From Magnaporthiopsis rhizophila (taxonomy: Eukaryota; Ascomycota; Sordariomycetes; Magnaporthales; Magnaporthaceae), in NCBI GenBank assembly GCA_003049465.1, contig PYSS01000128.1:47999-111998 (forward strand): DNA of 64,000 nt, given 5' to 3'. The position numbers and the translations under genes were made by a program. Shown here piece by piece: positions 47,001 through 61,170 of this stretch (within the stretch, counting starts at the first letter, position 1; the number at the start of each line of letters is the position of its first letter). Under the pieces are notes generated by a model, which saw nothing but the letters and a program-made list of their open reading frames with translations, was not told the DNA's origin and searched no databases.

Positions 47001-49842
47001 GGCAGGTGCGATGGGAACAAGGCTCGGTGCTCAACTGCTGGCTTTCGTCACGATTCGCACGGGTGGAGCGCCTGCCAAGGTGTGCAGCGGTCGCGGGCAT
47101 ATCTACCGCATTTGGAAAATGGCCCGGAACGCCAAGGGCAGAAGAAGGCCGCTCTAGGCGATTTTCTTCTTCAAGCCTTCTCTTCATTTGTTTTTGGCCA
47201 CACCCCTTGTCGCCCACCCCAGGCCGCCGCTCGATTGGATCAACCCTGGCCCCTGGCGCGCGACTGGGCGAACCCCCTGGCTCCCTGCCCGTCAAGCTAC
47301 TGTACCTGACCCCTGCCACCCTGCCGGGCAGCCCTCGCTCGCGCAAAAGAATTTCTCATGGACGGTGTTTTGGGACAGGGCCCCTGCGGAGGGCACTTGA
47401 GACGAGGAGCGACTCGGAGCCGGCAGCAAGCTGGCTCAAGCGGCTTCATAAATGCTAACTGGGTCTTGGCTTTTCGCTGTAACCGGATTGTCAGGCCGAT
47501 CTAATGCCGTCTGGCCTTTTGTGTCCGCTGCCATCCCAAGAACCCCAACCATCGATTGCACCGTTAACCGTCGCCTTGATCTAGGTATCTACATTGATGA
47601 CCTCATGACATGTAGAGCAGCCGTTGAGCCGCCCCAATTTTCAACTGAGCGTGGCCTGCTCGGCTGCAAATTCGGATGATTTCCTCTCCCGCTTGTGGCA
47701 ATCCCATGCTCGTATTTTATTCTTCTTGTATACGCTCGCTTCTATTACCCCTACTACGGCAATACGTGCTTTCCTATACCCACGTAGCATCCCACCAACC
47801 TCCTTCGCACAGTCGACCAGACAGACCGGCTCATACCTAGTAGTAGACTCCGACTAGCAGACTCGACCGTGCGTGATAAAAATTTGCTCAAGCAGCCACC
47901 TACCTGTCTCGGGCTACACAATCCATACTAACAACAAAACACCACACGCCCGTCCCTGCTGGCCTCGCTCGCACAACGACGGCTCTTCGGCCCTCTCAAC
48001 AGTGTCCACGTTATACAAAGTCGCATGCTCATGTAAGCCGAGACCGCCGCCTGCTTACTACCTAGAAGCAGCAGCGTGCCTATGTGCGCACACCGCCCAC
48101 GTCCCGTTTAGACAGGGCCTCATGCCCTCCAGCTCGGCCAACGAAGCGGTTCGTCAACCGAATGGCGCCGGCATCCTTCGCCCGGCGTCTGTGATCCGCT
48201 CTGCTACAATGCAGGGCGGCGTAAATCACCGCTCTTGCTGCAGGGCGATTTGTCACTTTGGGCAGCCCCTCGTGGGATCTGCCCTTTGCGGGTCTAGAAC
48301 GCGAGCGCCTGGACCGCCCAGAGTTCCATGTGCACAGCCGAGCCAAACATTCAGGCGGCACCGAGATTGACCGGGCCACCCGCAGCACGACTTGGAAGGC
48401 TGCTTGCTACCTTTTTGCTAAGTGAAAGACATAAGACGACAGTGGTATAAACGACACAGTTGACGACGACCAGCGAAGAAAGTAAATAAAGAAAATAAGG
48501 TCAAAAGATGGAGGTGGTTCTTACACTGCTACGTGGGAACATTTCTCTAACGCTGGATCTTGTGGAGAATGTGGGGGAAAAAGGGGTTACAAAAAAAAAG
48601 AAGAAAAAAAAAGAGGATACAAACAAATGTCCCGCAAGAGCAACGAACTTTGGGTCAAGGCTGCGATAAGGCCCGGGTAGTTGCAACCTAATCGATCCGC
48701 TGCGAGATTGATGCGGAGTATTGGCACCCTCTCGAACAGCTCTCAGATACATTTTTCAGGTGTGCGTATGGCCACCAATTGCCACAACGAACCTTTCCAG
48801 CAATGCGCCCACCAGCCGCATAAGCCCTGGCTGATTTCGCTCTACCAAACAGAGCCCGTCGTGGTACGAAAATGGGCGCAGGCGAGTCGCGGAATGACTT
48901 GTGATTCATATCGTTCCACAATCTATTCGATTCTGGTGTTTCCATTAATATGGTTGCTGCCCCATAGGTGTTTTGTATGTGTATATGCGTGTATAGGTAA
49001 AGCATGTTGATGTTACAAAACACCAACGACCCTCGCGTGTCTTTTCTACGTCCCAAGCTGTATAGCGGTACTGTATCCCAACGATGTACATAGGCATTTC
49101 GCCACAGGTCGATGGATCGGCGGGAGGGAGATCCGTCTGTGGGCAGCGAATCTACGGCGGGTGAGCAGAAAAGAACAGGCATCAATGGGGAAAGGGTTGT
49201 GTTTCCCAGAGGAAACGGGCTTGCGGCATGCCAGAAACAAAGGCTAAATCAACACCTTTAGGATCGACCTGTGGATGGGCCGGAAAGCCCGACGCTCTGC
49301 CATGCTTAACGCAACTAAGGAGCGGTCCGTGGCATGGCTCCGGGGGTTGTGGTTCGTCAACCGCAGAACGGAGTACGGCGCAGGTGCCTCGGCTGCTACT
49401 GTTCGCAGGGATGCTCGGAACTGGACGGGCCCTTGTCTGGGATGGCACCTGTCCAGGAGATTTTTCTGAAACCAGAGTGGGAAGAAAAGGCGGCAAGGAG
49501 GCGGATGGGAAGGCCGTCGCGGAAAGGCTGACCACCCGAACGACTCGCTGGATGCTACGTGGCCGTGCGTGCTGTCCTCGCACTGCTTCCATGGCTCATG
49601 ACTTTTTTTTATTCCCCCAGGACTGTGGCTTTTCCCTCCCCACTGTAACCAGGTGGAAAACTCACCGACGGTTAGGAATGGCAGCACCAAGGTGATAAAA
49701 CGCCAAGACCTACCACAGTAGCGTTTCTCTTGTTTGTCTCCGTGTCGTAACCCCGACATGATGGGAATGCGTATTGCTGTAAACATCTGGACGGCGGCCC
49801 TCTGTAACCTCAGTTGCATAGGAGCAGGCATCGTCCCTTCCA

Positions 49843-49961
49843 GCCAGTCAGTCAGTCAGTCAGCCAGCCAGACAACCAGCCAGATCTCCCAACCAGCCAG
49901 ATCTCCCAACCAGCCAGATCTCCCAACCAGCCAGATCTCCCAACCAGCCAGATCTCCCAAC
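49843..49961 (+). repeat. Minisatellite: five 17-bp units, preceded by CAGT repeats
   Basis: The unit CAGCCAGATCTCCCAAC is repeated five times without change at 49877-49961. Just upstream, 49843-49870 carries CAGT and then CAGC/CAGA tetramers from which the longer unit may have grown. Confidence 0.95.
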
Positions 49962-52197
49962 CATCCAATCCCATCCGAAAACCATGTTGGCCAGACAGAC
50001 AGGGAACCACTGCAGCCACCCGTCGTCTCGTCTCCGTGTCTTTAGGGGTAATTCAAGTGTCATGATCCGGTCGGCGTTAGACAGAGACAAGAGACAGCCA
50101 AGGGGTTTATTTTGAGCATCCCATCTTCGGATGGCAGCGAAAGCACGGGGAAGGTTTTCGCCTCAGATCCTGGATCCTGCTGCATCGACATGCCCATCGC
50201 TGTGGTCAGGCAGTAGGGAGTCAACGGCGCCACCATTCGAGCCACGCAGAACTAAAACGCAAAAAAGGGTTAGCTTCCACGCCGATGCCATGTGAGAAAC
50301 TGAGCCGTGTGCACAGTCCACTTCGTTGAAGGGAGGGTCCAAAGGACGCGATAAACTGCCTGGCTGGGGGATGTGAGGGGGAAAAAAAAAATCATATCGA
50401 AAAGAGCAAAGTAGAAACAGGCGCCAATCCCTTTGCACAGCCAGGAACACGGAGGCATAAAAACTTATCGACGCCACACATGCTGCAAAGCCCTTTAGGC
50501 CCCAGCAATATCGAACGACAGGTCCAAGCGAAAGAGCGTGTCCTTTCGACTGCCGGCGTGAGCGAATCTCGTCTGATGGTTTAGCACCACAGCCGACTTT
50601 TCTGCCCAATTGTGTCCAGCGGCCCCTTCCCTTTGGTTTTACATTTAGCTTTTCCGCTCAATGCAGCGTTGCTCTCAACCTGATTAGCCCTCCCGCCTGT
50701 TTGATGATCTCGAATTTCTTCCTGATCGTTCGTTGTTTAACCTAGAACAAGCAAGAACGGAAACAACAGCACATCTTTTATGTTTATGTAAAGATACCTA
50801 TAGTAATGCACAAAAGTCGGGGGATGGGATCGAGTGTGGGTGGATTGACGCGCACACACAAGCGCGAGCCAATGCACTGACCGCATTAGAGACCTGGCAC
50901 ACACACACACGCCCCCCCTCAGCCTTGCGCATCGAAGCGGGATCCGGAGCGTCGGGGGTACACGGGCCTTTCTAGCCGGGGTCGCAGGCTGCTTTCTAAG
51001 ATCTTACGAATCGAGGGAATCTCTCCTTGGCCCCTGGTCACACGCTTTTCAATTCGTCGCACGAGCGACTGCACCACAGCCTCTTGCGGTTAGCACTCGG
51101 CGGTGGCGCGAGGGGAGGTGCAACGAGGCCCTGCCTCGCCACGTCTCCGCCGTTCTATCAGCTGCAAGCATCCGTATTGCTAGTAACAAGCCTTGTCGGC
51201 TCCTCTTTCTGCTTTTCGTTTTGGTCCATCCTTAGTCTCGGCAGCACAGAATGCAGACTAGAGGCGGTGCTACCTCGGGCGGTTTTTTGATTGCGATGCC
51301 ACTACTTCTACCTATAATCGACGTCAACTATACCACCCCTCTTTATTTACCCTCGCTCTCGTCCCGTGGCTTGCCGCTCCGGCTCGTCCACATGCGCCCG
51401 TGGACCAAGCAAGGGTTTCGTCCCGGCCGGAGTTCGTTTCCCGAACGGCTTGAGGCTGGCTGAAAGCAGCATGAAGCAATGTGAACACAATGGCAAGTGC
51501 AGGATCATGCAGTAAATAAAACCCAGCCGTCCGTCCAGTCGGTGATCAACGTGGCGCCACATTAGTGCGCCTCGCTTGGATGCAAATCCCAAACTGGGCA
51601 TGTGCGGGATGGGAAACGGCTGTCAAAAATTGGCGAATGAACACACATACGCACTGTCCACCACAACAAGCCCCGAGTGCTACCCAAGGCCAAACAAACA
51701 CAACACAGTCGACGATGTGGTTTCGCGCCTGCTACCACAACCGGAGCAGTATACGATTTCGCGACTAGCGTGGGCCGCGACGGGCCAAACGGGGCCGACC
51801 TGTTTCTGACCAAAACAGGATGCCATGCCACCGATGATGCCAGACACTGTTAGACAGGAGTGACAGGACAGGACCGCAGATCAGCAAAACTGGAAGTGGC
51901 AGCAGGAAGGATGCGGGCGGGAAGGGAGCGGAGGACAGGAACCCAGGCCGAGCGCACGGCAGTGGCAGCGGCAGCTGCATCCTGCGGAGAAATGGCAGGC
52001 AAAAGAGGTTCTGTACTACAGCCGGTCTCATGTCTTAGCCCCCCTTGGAGGGATGGAGTTGTCCGTTCCGCGACGGGCAGAGTCTGACGTTTGCTGAATA
52101 CGGAAACATTGGGCAACACGCTGAACCTTGGTTGACACAGCCTAAAAAATTCCCCCACGCCGGACTTCGGCTGCGACTGGCTGTGTCAGGGCTTGCC

Positions 52198-52201
<4 letters not shown>

Positions 52202-52234
<33 letters not shown>
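52202..52234 (+). repeat. Poly(A) tract, 33 nt
   Basis: Pure A run followed by a short GA repeat. Confidence 0.95.
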
Positions 52235-52237
<3 letters not shown>

Positions 52238-55200
52238 AGAGGTGGGCAAGCGCGACGCTGGTCTTGGCGATTATCTGCTTTGCAAATACACATCATCCAT
52301 CCTTCCCGCTCTGATCATGACATTCGTTTTTCTTTGGATTTACCAGCTGGCCTCTTACCCATGAATGATCGTCGCGAGGGGTGGGGGGCGTGCAGACAGA
52401 CAGGACGGAAGCTGGATCGAAGTGATGCCATGCCCCCCCTTTCTCAATGCCGAACAAGCACGCCGACCGGCCGAACATCTAATGCGTCATGTCTCGTAGG
52501 GGATCCAGGACGGCGAAGGCCGAAAGAAACAAGATGCAGCCTGCTTTGCGTCCTGTCTCCTACCCCAATGAGCCCGTCAAACCCCTCTTGATCGGCATGG
52601 AAGGATGTGGTGTTTGGTTGCGAGCGCACAGTAGGATTCGACCTTGCCAGTGAACTGTCGCCTGCCTGCCTGCTGGCCTGTCTGGACGATCAACCGCCCT
52701 TGAACCCTGTGGCGAACCCCATTAACCATATGTCGGGGTCGTCTTCAACTTCACACAGATCAAAAACAACCGCCAAGACCAGGCTCCATTGACCGACACG
52801 TGCTCACAAGCCAAGGCTTATTCTTGTTTGCCAGACTTAACAGGCCCCATTTATATACTACAAAAGTGAACCGATTCGAGATCTTTGTTGGCCGCACGGA
52901 TAGGGATATCATCAATAATTAAGATGGGGGTTCCGGACAACGGGAACCAAAAACTGGACTTTCTCTCCACTTTTCAGGTGGGAGGAAATCACGAAAGAAT
53001 GCTTCCCATCGACGTTGCAATGACGGCGAGTCTATATAGGTACCGTGCACTAGATCAGGCATGGCGGCTCCAGATGCAGGCAAGGCAGCCGCCGCCGTGG
53101 TCCTTGGAAAATGCAGTGCTGCCAACCGTTGCATCTTGGATTTTATTCGATGATGTAACCGACGCTGCACATTTTTTTGAGGGCTTGTGTATCTTTTTTG
53201 TTGCAAAATGGCGACCCAATCAACTGCTGGCTGCCGCGAGAACCCACAATTTGGATCATCAATGCGTCGCCAGCCACGGAGACAAGCTCCTGGGGGCGTT
53301 TTAAGCAGCTGGGGTTACCGAAACAGGAAAAGACCACAACGGAGTTTTTTTCTATTTTTTTTTTTTTTTCCTCATTACATTTTATTTAAGATTGGAAATG
53401 ATCCGCCGATCTCCCGACCGTTCCCCCCTGTCCGCCCGCCCCATGACGTCTTGCAAGGAATCTGGGGCGGGCCTCGAACACAAGTTCGGGTTGTGCGACT
53501 GTGCTGCGCCTTGAAGCATTGAGGCAGAAAATGGGAGGAAATATCAGTTGACAGTTTTGTCGTTCTGCGTGTTCCATCGTTTTGGGACGAGGAAGCCTTC
53601 CGCACACACCCGGTATCCAGTCATTTATTCTCCTCTTCGGATTTATTTTTTTCTTCTCTTTATTTTCCATCTAAGTTGAGGCTGGTGTTTGAGACAGAAA
53701 CAAGGCGCAGCACGAAGCCCTTTTGCTAGTTTCAGCGTCCTCCGTGAGGCTGGCGAGTCAAACTGGGGTTTTTTTTTACCCCGCCCTGGTCTGAGGTTTG
53801 GTGGTCGGCGTGCTCCGATTGACAAGCAGTGACCACTCAGCTTCAGACGAGGGTCGCGGCAAAAAAAAAGAAACCGCCCAGAGGAACAACATGGTACAGT
53901 TCTAGTATCACTTTCAGGCGCGTGCTTCCTCTAGGTTGCCTGTGGTTAGTATTTGATAATGGGCGAAGTTTAAGCAAAGCGCTTTGGTCGCAAATCTCGC
54001 AAGCACAGCCGCCTTAAACGCCTTTCGGGGAAGCTTCGTTATCAAAGCGGTGCTTCATGCGTGGAAATTTCGTATCTTGAAAAAAAAAAAAAAAATGATC
54101 CCTGGAGAGGGGCAATTTTGGCTTCGCACGGCAGTCAACGGGCAAGATGGGGAAAAGTCACGAGGCGCATCGGGATCTCCAACGCCCACAGACGAGATTC
54201 GATGGGCCAACAACGGGAATTCGGTCAATGGGAGTGGGCCAGCCATTTTCTCGGCTCGGTCGGGGTCGATCAACGGCGTGCACTCTTGATCCCTGCACTC
54301 CCTGCTCCTCCGGGTTGGTGATCGTCCCTCCAGAGAGAAGCGCGAGGCTAGGCCCGCCGATTGACCTGCTGTATTGGGACAAGCCATTGTCGTCATAATC
54401 GTTCGACTTTCGTGTTTGCTTTTTTTCTTCTCGCCCTCCCTTCTCGGGATAAAAAAAGAAAAAAAAAGTGTAATGTTGTAAGGCTCGCGAAGCCGTTGTG
54501 GTTGGACAGCCCGCCTCTTTGTGTCTCCCGAGATGCTTTCCTAGCCCGGTTCTGTCTTGTCCAGCCTCACGGCAGGCGCACGGGGCGTCGGGTGGCTTTC
54601 TCAAAGTGTTGATTCTCTCGAGATTGACAAACCTTATCCAGCTACACAGCATCCCGCAGCCGGCGGGATACGCCTGAACAATCTCACCCCTTCATTTCGT
54701 TAGCTTCCGAAGCGCCGGTTCCCAGGCCCCCATCACAGTCCGCTAGGCCGCAATCGGGAACAACGCCGCGGAAGCGAAGCCGCCAAAAGACTTGCGTTTT
54801 TTTTCTTCTTCTCTCGCCTTTTTACTTTGTCAATTCCCACGCGGCTGCCTCCACTCAAATGGCCTATCCAAGCGCCTTCTTGGGCAGCCTTAGCGCGCTC
54901 AAATTTACGACCGCCGGAAACGGGCCTAGCGTTGGGAGTTGAGCACGCCGCCTATACGCAGGGAGTGTCCGTCGCGTTGCATCATTTATGCGTCCACCCC
55001 TCTCCGAGTCGAGTTAGAACCTGGCCGGGCCTCGCGCCTTTGTCATCGATCCGGTAAAAGTCACGATACGGGCAGCTCCTTCGTGTCTTTTTTGTTTGGC
55101 CTCACTCTGGCATCTCAATCATGCCATTCTCCACGTCGTGCAAAGCAGCTAATGGAGAGAAATACATGCTAATTAGTTGCCCGAAAAGCACTAGGGCTGA

Positions 55201-56626
55201 CGATCTGTCTGTCTACCGATAGTGCTTGGCTGGAAAGTGTGGGTTTGTGCAACCTTGACGGACAAGCCCGGTCGGAGCCACTGTCCATGTCTCCGAGATG
55301 GAATGCGCGCATATTGACGCTGTCGGTAGTCACTGACTGTCACGAGCCGGCCATCAAGAGGCACGGGGTTTTTCGTTATGCACGACCCCAGTCGGGTGGC
55401 ACGCGCGCCGGATTCACATCTCGATTTACGCGTTGATGGAAGATCCGCTGGAAGGTCTGTCTGATGGATGGTTGGAGTGGGTTCCACCAGGCCAGTTCTT
55501 GCTTGATTTCTCTGCCCTCTTGTCCTTGCTCGTTGGGGTCACAATTCACAACCGATCGGGCATGGACCCATCCCGGGGAGGCGGGCCCAGGGGAGGGAAG
55601 CGATGCCATCAGCCCAGCCGAGGTGACTTGCCGCCCTTTTGGCCCGCCCGCCCGTCACCCTGCCCCATTTTCCCTTTTGAGTGAGTGAGCATCTCGCTGC
55701 GTCGGCCAATGAGCCGAGGAAATGCAACTATGTATGTACGAGATGTACGAGATGTACTGTGCATACTTCGGGACCCGGCGCGTCAAGGACCTGCCATAAT
55801 CGTCAACTGTGGACTTGAAAACAAAAGGAAAACGAAAGGCAACCAACTTGGCCATCCTCCCGTGCCCCCGCCGGCCCCTGGTCACCCTCCACCCCAATGA
55901 GGGTCTGCCTCCCTATATCAGAGCTCTGCTATACATCCAATATGTTTGTTTGTTCGCTGGCGTGGCCGGCCACTTCCACCGCAAATCCTGGTTCCCTTGC
56001 CCCCACTCCACCCGCCTCCCTGCCTTTTCCGTCGATATTGCGACCCTGCATCCGGCTGACTCTGTCTACCACGTATGTACGTCCGTGGTACGCGGTCCTC
56101 TGCCCGCCCAGTTCGTTATCATCGGCGGATGTACTGTACGGGTGTGGGATGATGTTGGGAAGCTGGGGCTGGTACAAACCGGAAAGGCTGTTTTTCCCCT
56201 TCCCAAAAAACCTATCCCTCGGTGATGAAAAGCGGTTTAGGGCGCCGCGTGCACCCATGCCATCCACGACCACCCTGGTCATTGTTGGAGGGCCCCCATT
56301 CGCAGCCCAGCCGGGTCACATTGTCGTGACCAGCATCCCTTCCTTCTCAGCCCTGGTGTTATTGGCCGTGGAAGTGCCGGGCGTCGTCTGCTCAGGATTG
56401 GAATTATCCCAGATGATAAATATACGGATTCGATCAAAACGAGCTGGTGTTGATTTCAGCAAAGTGGGCAATATTCCCAGTGAGCTCTTTGCGCTCCTTG
56501 GACGGAATGCATGCTTCTCGTCGTTGCCCTGCATCTCTGCATTCTCTCGCCACTGCCGGCTCCCTACTCAGTACAGCATCGGCAAGCAGCCAAATCGGCG
56601 GCCTGAGCAACGCCGTGGATGGCTGC

Positions 56627-56627
<1 letters not shown>

Positions 56628-56669
<42 letters not shown>
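56628..56669 (+). repeat. (CAG)14 trinucleotide repeat
   Basis: Fourteen perfect CAG units in intergenic DNA. In the overlapping open frames they encode poly-Ser or poly-Ala, but those frames are not supported as genes. Confidence 0.95.
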
Positions 56670-56670
<1 letters not shown>

Positions 56671-58201
56671 GATTCGCTGCCTGTCCTACCCTGCCCTAGA
56701 CAGCGAAGGCAGCAGGAGCGGCCAACCGACGGCTGCAGACATGTATATATGGTACCAGGTACCTACGTCCGCGCACAGAAGTGCCCCTCACATGCATGGG
56801 ACTGGTCCCATTCATTGGGTCTCGTGCGAGTGCGCGATGGGCAAGGGGAATAGCTTCGCCAACCTAACTCTGCTTTTGCAGGAAACCCAGGGGTTCTCCA
56901 TGCCCCAGGGTCACGGCTTTGCCTCTCTCTCCGATAAGAATGGACAACACACACCGGGGTTTCCTCCCTTGCAGGTAGGTGGTCCATCGGCAGTGAGGCC
57001 CGCATCTCTCATATGGATGAGGAGAAAACAAACCAACAAAAAAGCAGCCCTGGACCGCCGATCCCTCTTCGTATCTACAGACAGACCTTTTTGATGTTGT
57101 GTGTGCTCGAGCGCGCGTTCTTGCCTGGCAAGCATGAAAGCCCAAGAAAGGAAAAAAAAAAAAAAAATCAAGGACGATGCAAGGGCAGGGCCGGGGCTTC
57201 AGCGCTCCGGGGGTCCGGCGCTCTTCCGGGTGGGTTGATTGTTAATAGGGTGGCAGGAATGCAACGCTGACGGGGGGTGGCTAGCCAATCTCCCACCTAC
57301 AATGCGGTTTCTTTGCACTGCACGTTCTCCATCTCATGACATCAGAACTTCTGCTGGCTTCTTGGGGTTGGTTGATTCTCTTGTCTCGTTTTGCCTCGTT
57401 TTTTCTTTGGCATACTTGCTAGAGCGCGCCGGCCTCTCAGCAAGGCAGCCGGTCAGATTGGCCAACACACCCAATCTCCCATGGAAACCTTGTCCTCTCG
57501 GCTTCGGTTTTTTTTTTTTTTTTTTTTCAAGCTAAGCTGTAAACAGGACAACAATCATCAGCGCCAGCACGTTCTACACCGGCTTATCGACACCACCCGC
57601 TTCTTAATTCCGGGAGTATGGCCTCGGTTTTGGGGAGGTGTGCCATCAGGGAAATCAGCGGAGCAGGGGGGCATGCCAGTGGGTGGCGGGCCATCCATAT
57701 TGGGAAGGGTGAAAGCAATACAGTGGACGGGCGAATGGGCGGTACCAAGCCGGCGGAGGGTACATGGGATATGCGGTGCGGTTGCTGCTCATGTCCGTTT
57801 CGGTATGCACCTCGCCTGTCGAGAGCTGATCATGCGGGTGCCGATGGGTATGTGGGTACGGATCTGCTGCGTACTGTAGTACTGGTGCACGGGCAGATAT
57901 GTTATCAAGATGGTCTGTCGAAAGGGGCCTTTTTTTCCCCGATGACATCGAGACGACGAATCCGCCCACTCCACAGCCTCGGGTGGGCCGAGCAAGTGTT
58001 GTGTCTGAAAGCAGGAAGTGGCAAGCGTAGGATGTTTTTCCGATAAGTAAGTGACCGGACAGGCTGACCCGGAGGCAGAAGCCCGCAGTTCTTGTTCAGT
58101 GGGGAGGACAGACAGGCAGACAGTTGACCACGCCGTGATCCACAAGGGCGATGCAAGGGTGCTTTGGGAGCTGTCCGAGAGGGTTGCTCGAGTGTGAGTA
58201 T

Positions 58202-58207
<6 letters not shown>

Positions 58208-58277
<70 letters not shown>
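58208..58277 (+). repeat. (GT)35 dinucleotide microsatellite
   Basis: Seventy bases of perfect GT repeat, the longest microsatellite in the window. Confidence 0.97.
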
Positions 58278-58278
<1 letters not shown>

Positions 58279-61123
58279 CCGTCCGCTTTCGGCCAGGCAG
58301 GTTGGGATCGTTGACGAACATGGTTGGGAGGCGACAGTACAGTACATACCAAGTACCTAACAGCTGTGATGATGATGGAGTGTGGGTGGGAGTAGGGCAC
58401 CTGCGGCCGAGAGAGCACTGCGCGGTAATTACCAGCCACTCAGAACCTACACCCACCACACCCTCCTTCGCCAATCTGCAAGTTCGCCTCTCTTTCGCAT
58501 CGTCGATGCCGTCGTCTCCCCTCCCCTCCCCCGTCAGTTCTTTTTTTCTTGAGCGCCCGCTTCCTTTCGCTTCCGGGCGCCCGTGTTTCCCCTCCATCAC
58601 CACCCACCACCTACCACTTTTTTAACAACCCCCCGCTCTCGGGTTGTTTCGTTTCAGTACAACATAGTCCGAGCGTAGGATTTCGCTTCACGCCATTTCA
58701 TCACATATCACTTTTTTGTCTCTATCTCTCTCTCGGCCGGCTTCAACAGCCAGCGCAGGGTGTCAAAAGTCGACTGACGGACGGGGTTGTACACGTACTG
58801 TACTGTATGTACTGTAGCCCATCGGTTGTGCGTGCCATTTTCCTTGGTGGATGCCCACCCACACCCACGCTCACACCCACACACGCTTTCTGGCGACCGC
58901 CCGCCCGCCGACCGGGAGTTCGGCGGGTTATACCGGGAGTTGTTCGCCTAGCCGAACCCGTCTTGGATGTTCAGCTCATGCGGAACCAGACTCTTGCGCG
59001 TCGAAAGATGGTGGTTTGATGTAGTAGCAGCGCGTACACACATAGCTACCTACCTAGCCTATGCCATTTCATAACGTAGGGAGATTGGTTTTGTGCACAA
59101 GAAAAGGTGAGAAGAGCCTGATAGCCAATCCGAGGTAATACACCGACGTCGTATTTGATAGCTGGACAGGGGCCCAAGCTCCCACACTTTTTGGTGGTTT
59201 GCGGTGGTCATAGCTCTCGAGCCTCGCTCATCGTGTGGGCCAGGCGCGGCAAGCTACGAACAAGCCCGACGCTAAAACGCGAAACACGGTTTCTGTTTCT
59301 CTACGGTTTCTCAGCGATCGCTCTAGCGTCTTGCTTTCTTTTTCTCGTATTTTCCCCCGGTTTGAAATTCACGGAGCAGACAAGGGGGAAGGGATGGGCT
59401 TTTTTTTTTTTTTCGGCCGGTGGCTAGGCGGGATCGTCGGCGTCCAAAAGAAGTCTGGCCTCCATCAGACCGGGCTTGGTTTGGGGCTGGCCGCCCTGTC
59501 CCAAAAGATCGGCGATTCCCTCCCCCTCCCTTTTCTCTCGTAGTGTAATATTTTTTTCCGCCATCGCCATGTGGTTTTCGCACACACCTCGCTTCCACAT
59601 GCCGCACCGGTTTGTCCCCAGGCCCAGCGACGGAGAAGGTCTAGCCGGCGTTGTACAACACGCCCCCTCCCTCCAAGCTAACCCCCAGCCTCGTGCGGGA
59701 ACTGACGAGGCAGCAATGGGCTGTCTCTCTCTCACTGTACCTTGCTAGTACAATTTCACTCAACTTTGCCCTTCATCGTGCAGCCCTAGCCTTTGACCTA
59801 CCTGGGTACATGCACCAAAAGCCTACCGGCCACGATGCTTTTTTATGCAGACGCCCTCCAGCCGCCCAGGGCGGCAAACACGCCCTACGGAACACGATTG
59901 GACGCGCCACCCACCTCCCCTGCAGGAAACGGCGCTATTGGAATCTGGAACCGTTGGACTGCCACAACAAAAATGGTGATGATGAGCACTCTCGCATGTC
60001 ATGGTTGCGCTAATTTTTTTTCTCCCGCTTCTTTCTTTTTTTTTTTCTTGACCCCATGCTCGGCTCGACATGCCACGCCAACCCGTCTGCTCCCTCCTCG
60101 ACCGACCGACCACCACCAAGGGAGGCTATCCCCTTCAGTCTTAAGTGCCGCTAGGTGCCCGAGCCGCCGATCCCTCTCTCAGCCAACCAGCTATTCTCAT
60201 CAGGCATAAATTCTGGAGACCTGTTCTTATTCCGTCCCCGGGCACCCAGCGGCGCTCTACGGGATGCCCTCGAAGTGCAATTGCCGTTGGGCCCTCCACG
60301 GACTTGCGTATGTGATAACAAGGGATTGCCGGAGGCAAAAGGATCCGAGAATTTTTATCCATGAAAGAGGGAAAGGAATGTGCGTGGGTGGCTGACGATA
60401 AGGGAAATGATCTGTATTGTCGTTGCTTATGTAGCTCAACGGCATTCATGGGGATGCCGCCCGGCAGATAAGCTTTTTTTTTTTTTTTTTCGCCATCTTT
60501 CCTCCTGCCCCCCAAAGGTGATGGTTTTGAAACCCCTCAGTGGCCGTGCCCGTGGCCGTGCCCGTGTATAGCATTCGACGGGATACGAGTGGTCATTTTC
60601 TTGCTCGTGCTCTGATGTGAGAGCACGTTTACGTTTCCGGGTAAACACGTGGGGTAACACAACCACGTCCAAGAAAAAAAGCGAGAGATTAGCAATGAGA
60701 CAGATGAAATGAGATTTTCAGCGCAAAGCTCCCAAACCATCCGTTTCCCGTAAAACTCCGACAGTGAAGTGAGAGTGAGTGACCTAGGTGACTGATCCAA
60801 ACCCGCAAAAGCTAGAACCAAAAAAAGGAGACGAGTATCTATCTACATCTCATTACCTTTTACCTTTCTCCTCTCTGCCTCACCACCCACCCGCCCAACC
60901 AATCCTAACCTCGACAACCCATGTCTGGTTTGCCGTGGCGCGTGATATGCTACCGAGGAAATAGCGAGTGAGGCTTCGGGCGGATAGGGAGGGACGCATC
61001 CTGCGTCGGTATAACCTGTCGAGGAAGTGGCCCGGTTGCTCCCTCGCTGTCGAGCTGGGAGACCCCTCCACATCGAGCCAGCCTAACTCCTCTCCGGCCA
61101 AAACCCAATTCGCCGTGTTCAGG

Positions 61124-61169
<46 letters not shown>
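61124..61169 (+). repeat. Poly(A) tract, 46 nt
   Basis: Pure A run about 470 bp beyond the nimA stop codon; it reads as poly(T) in the sense of nimA. Confidence 0.95.

Positions 61170-61170
<1 letters not shown>

Noticed and set aside
55897..56853. 318-codon + strand ORF with a poly-Ser run from CAG repeats
   Set aside because: No domain, heavy low complexity, and no start or splice context that supports it; it could be part of a non-coding transcript.
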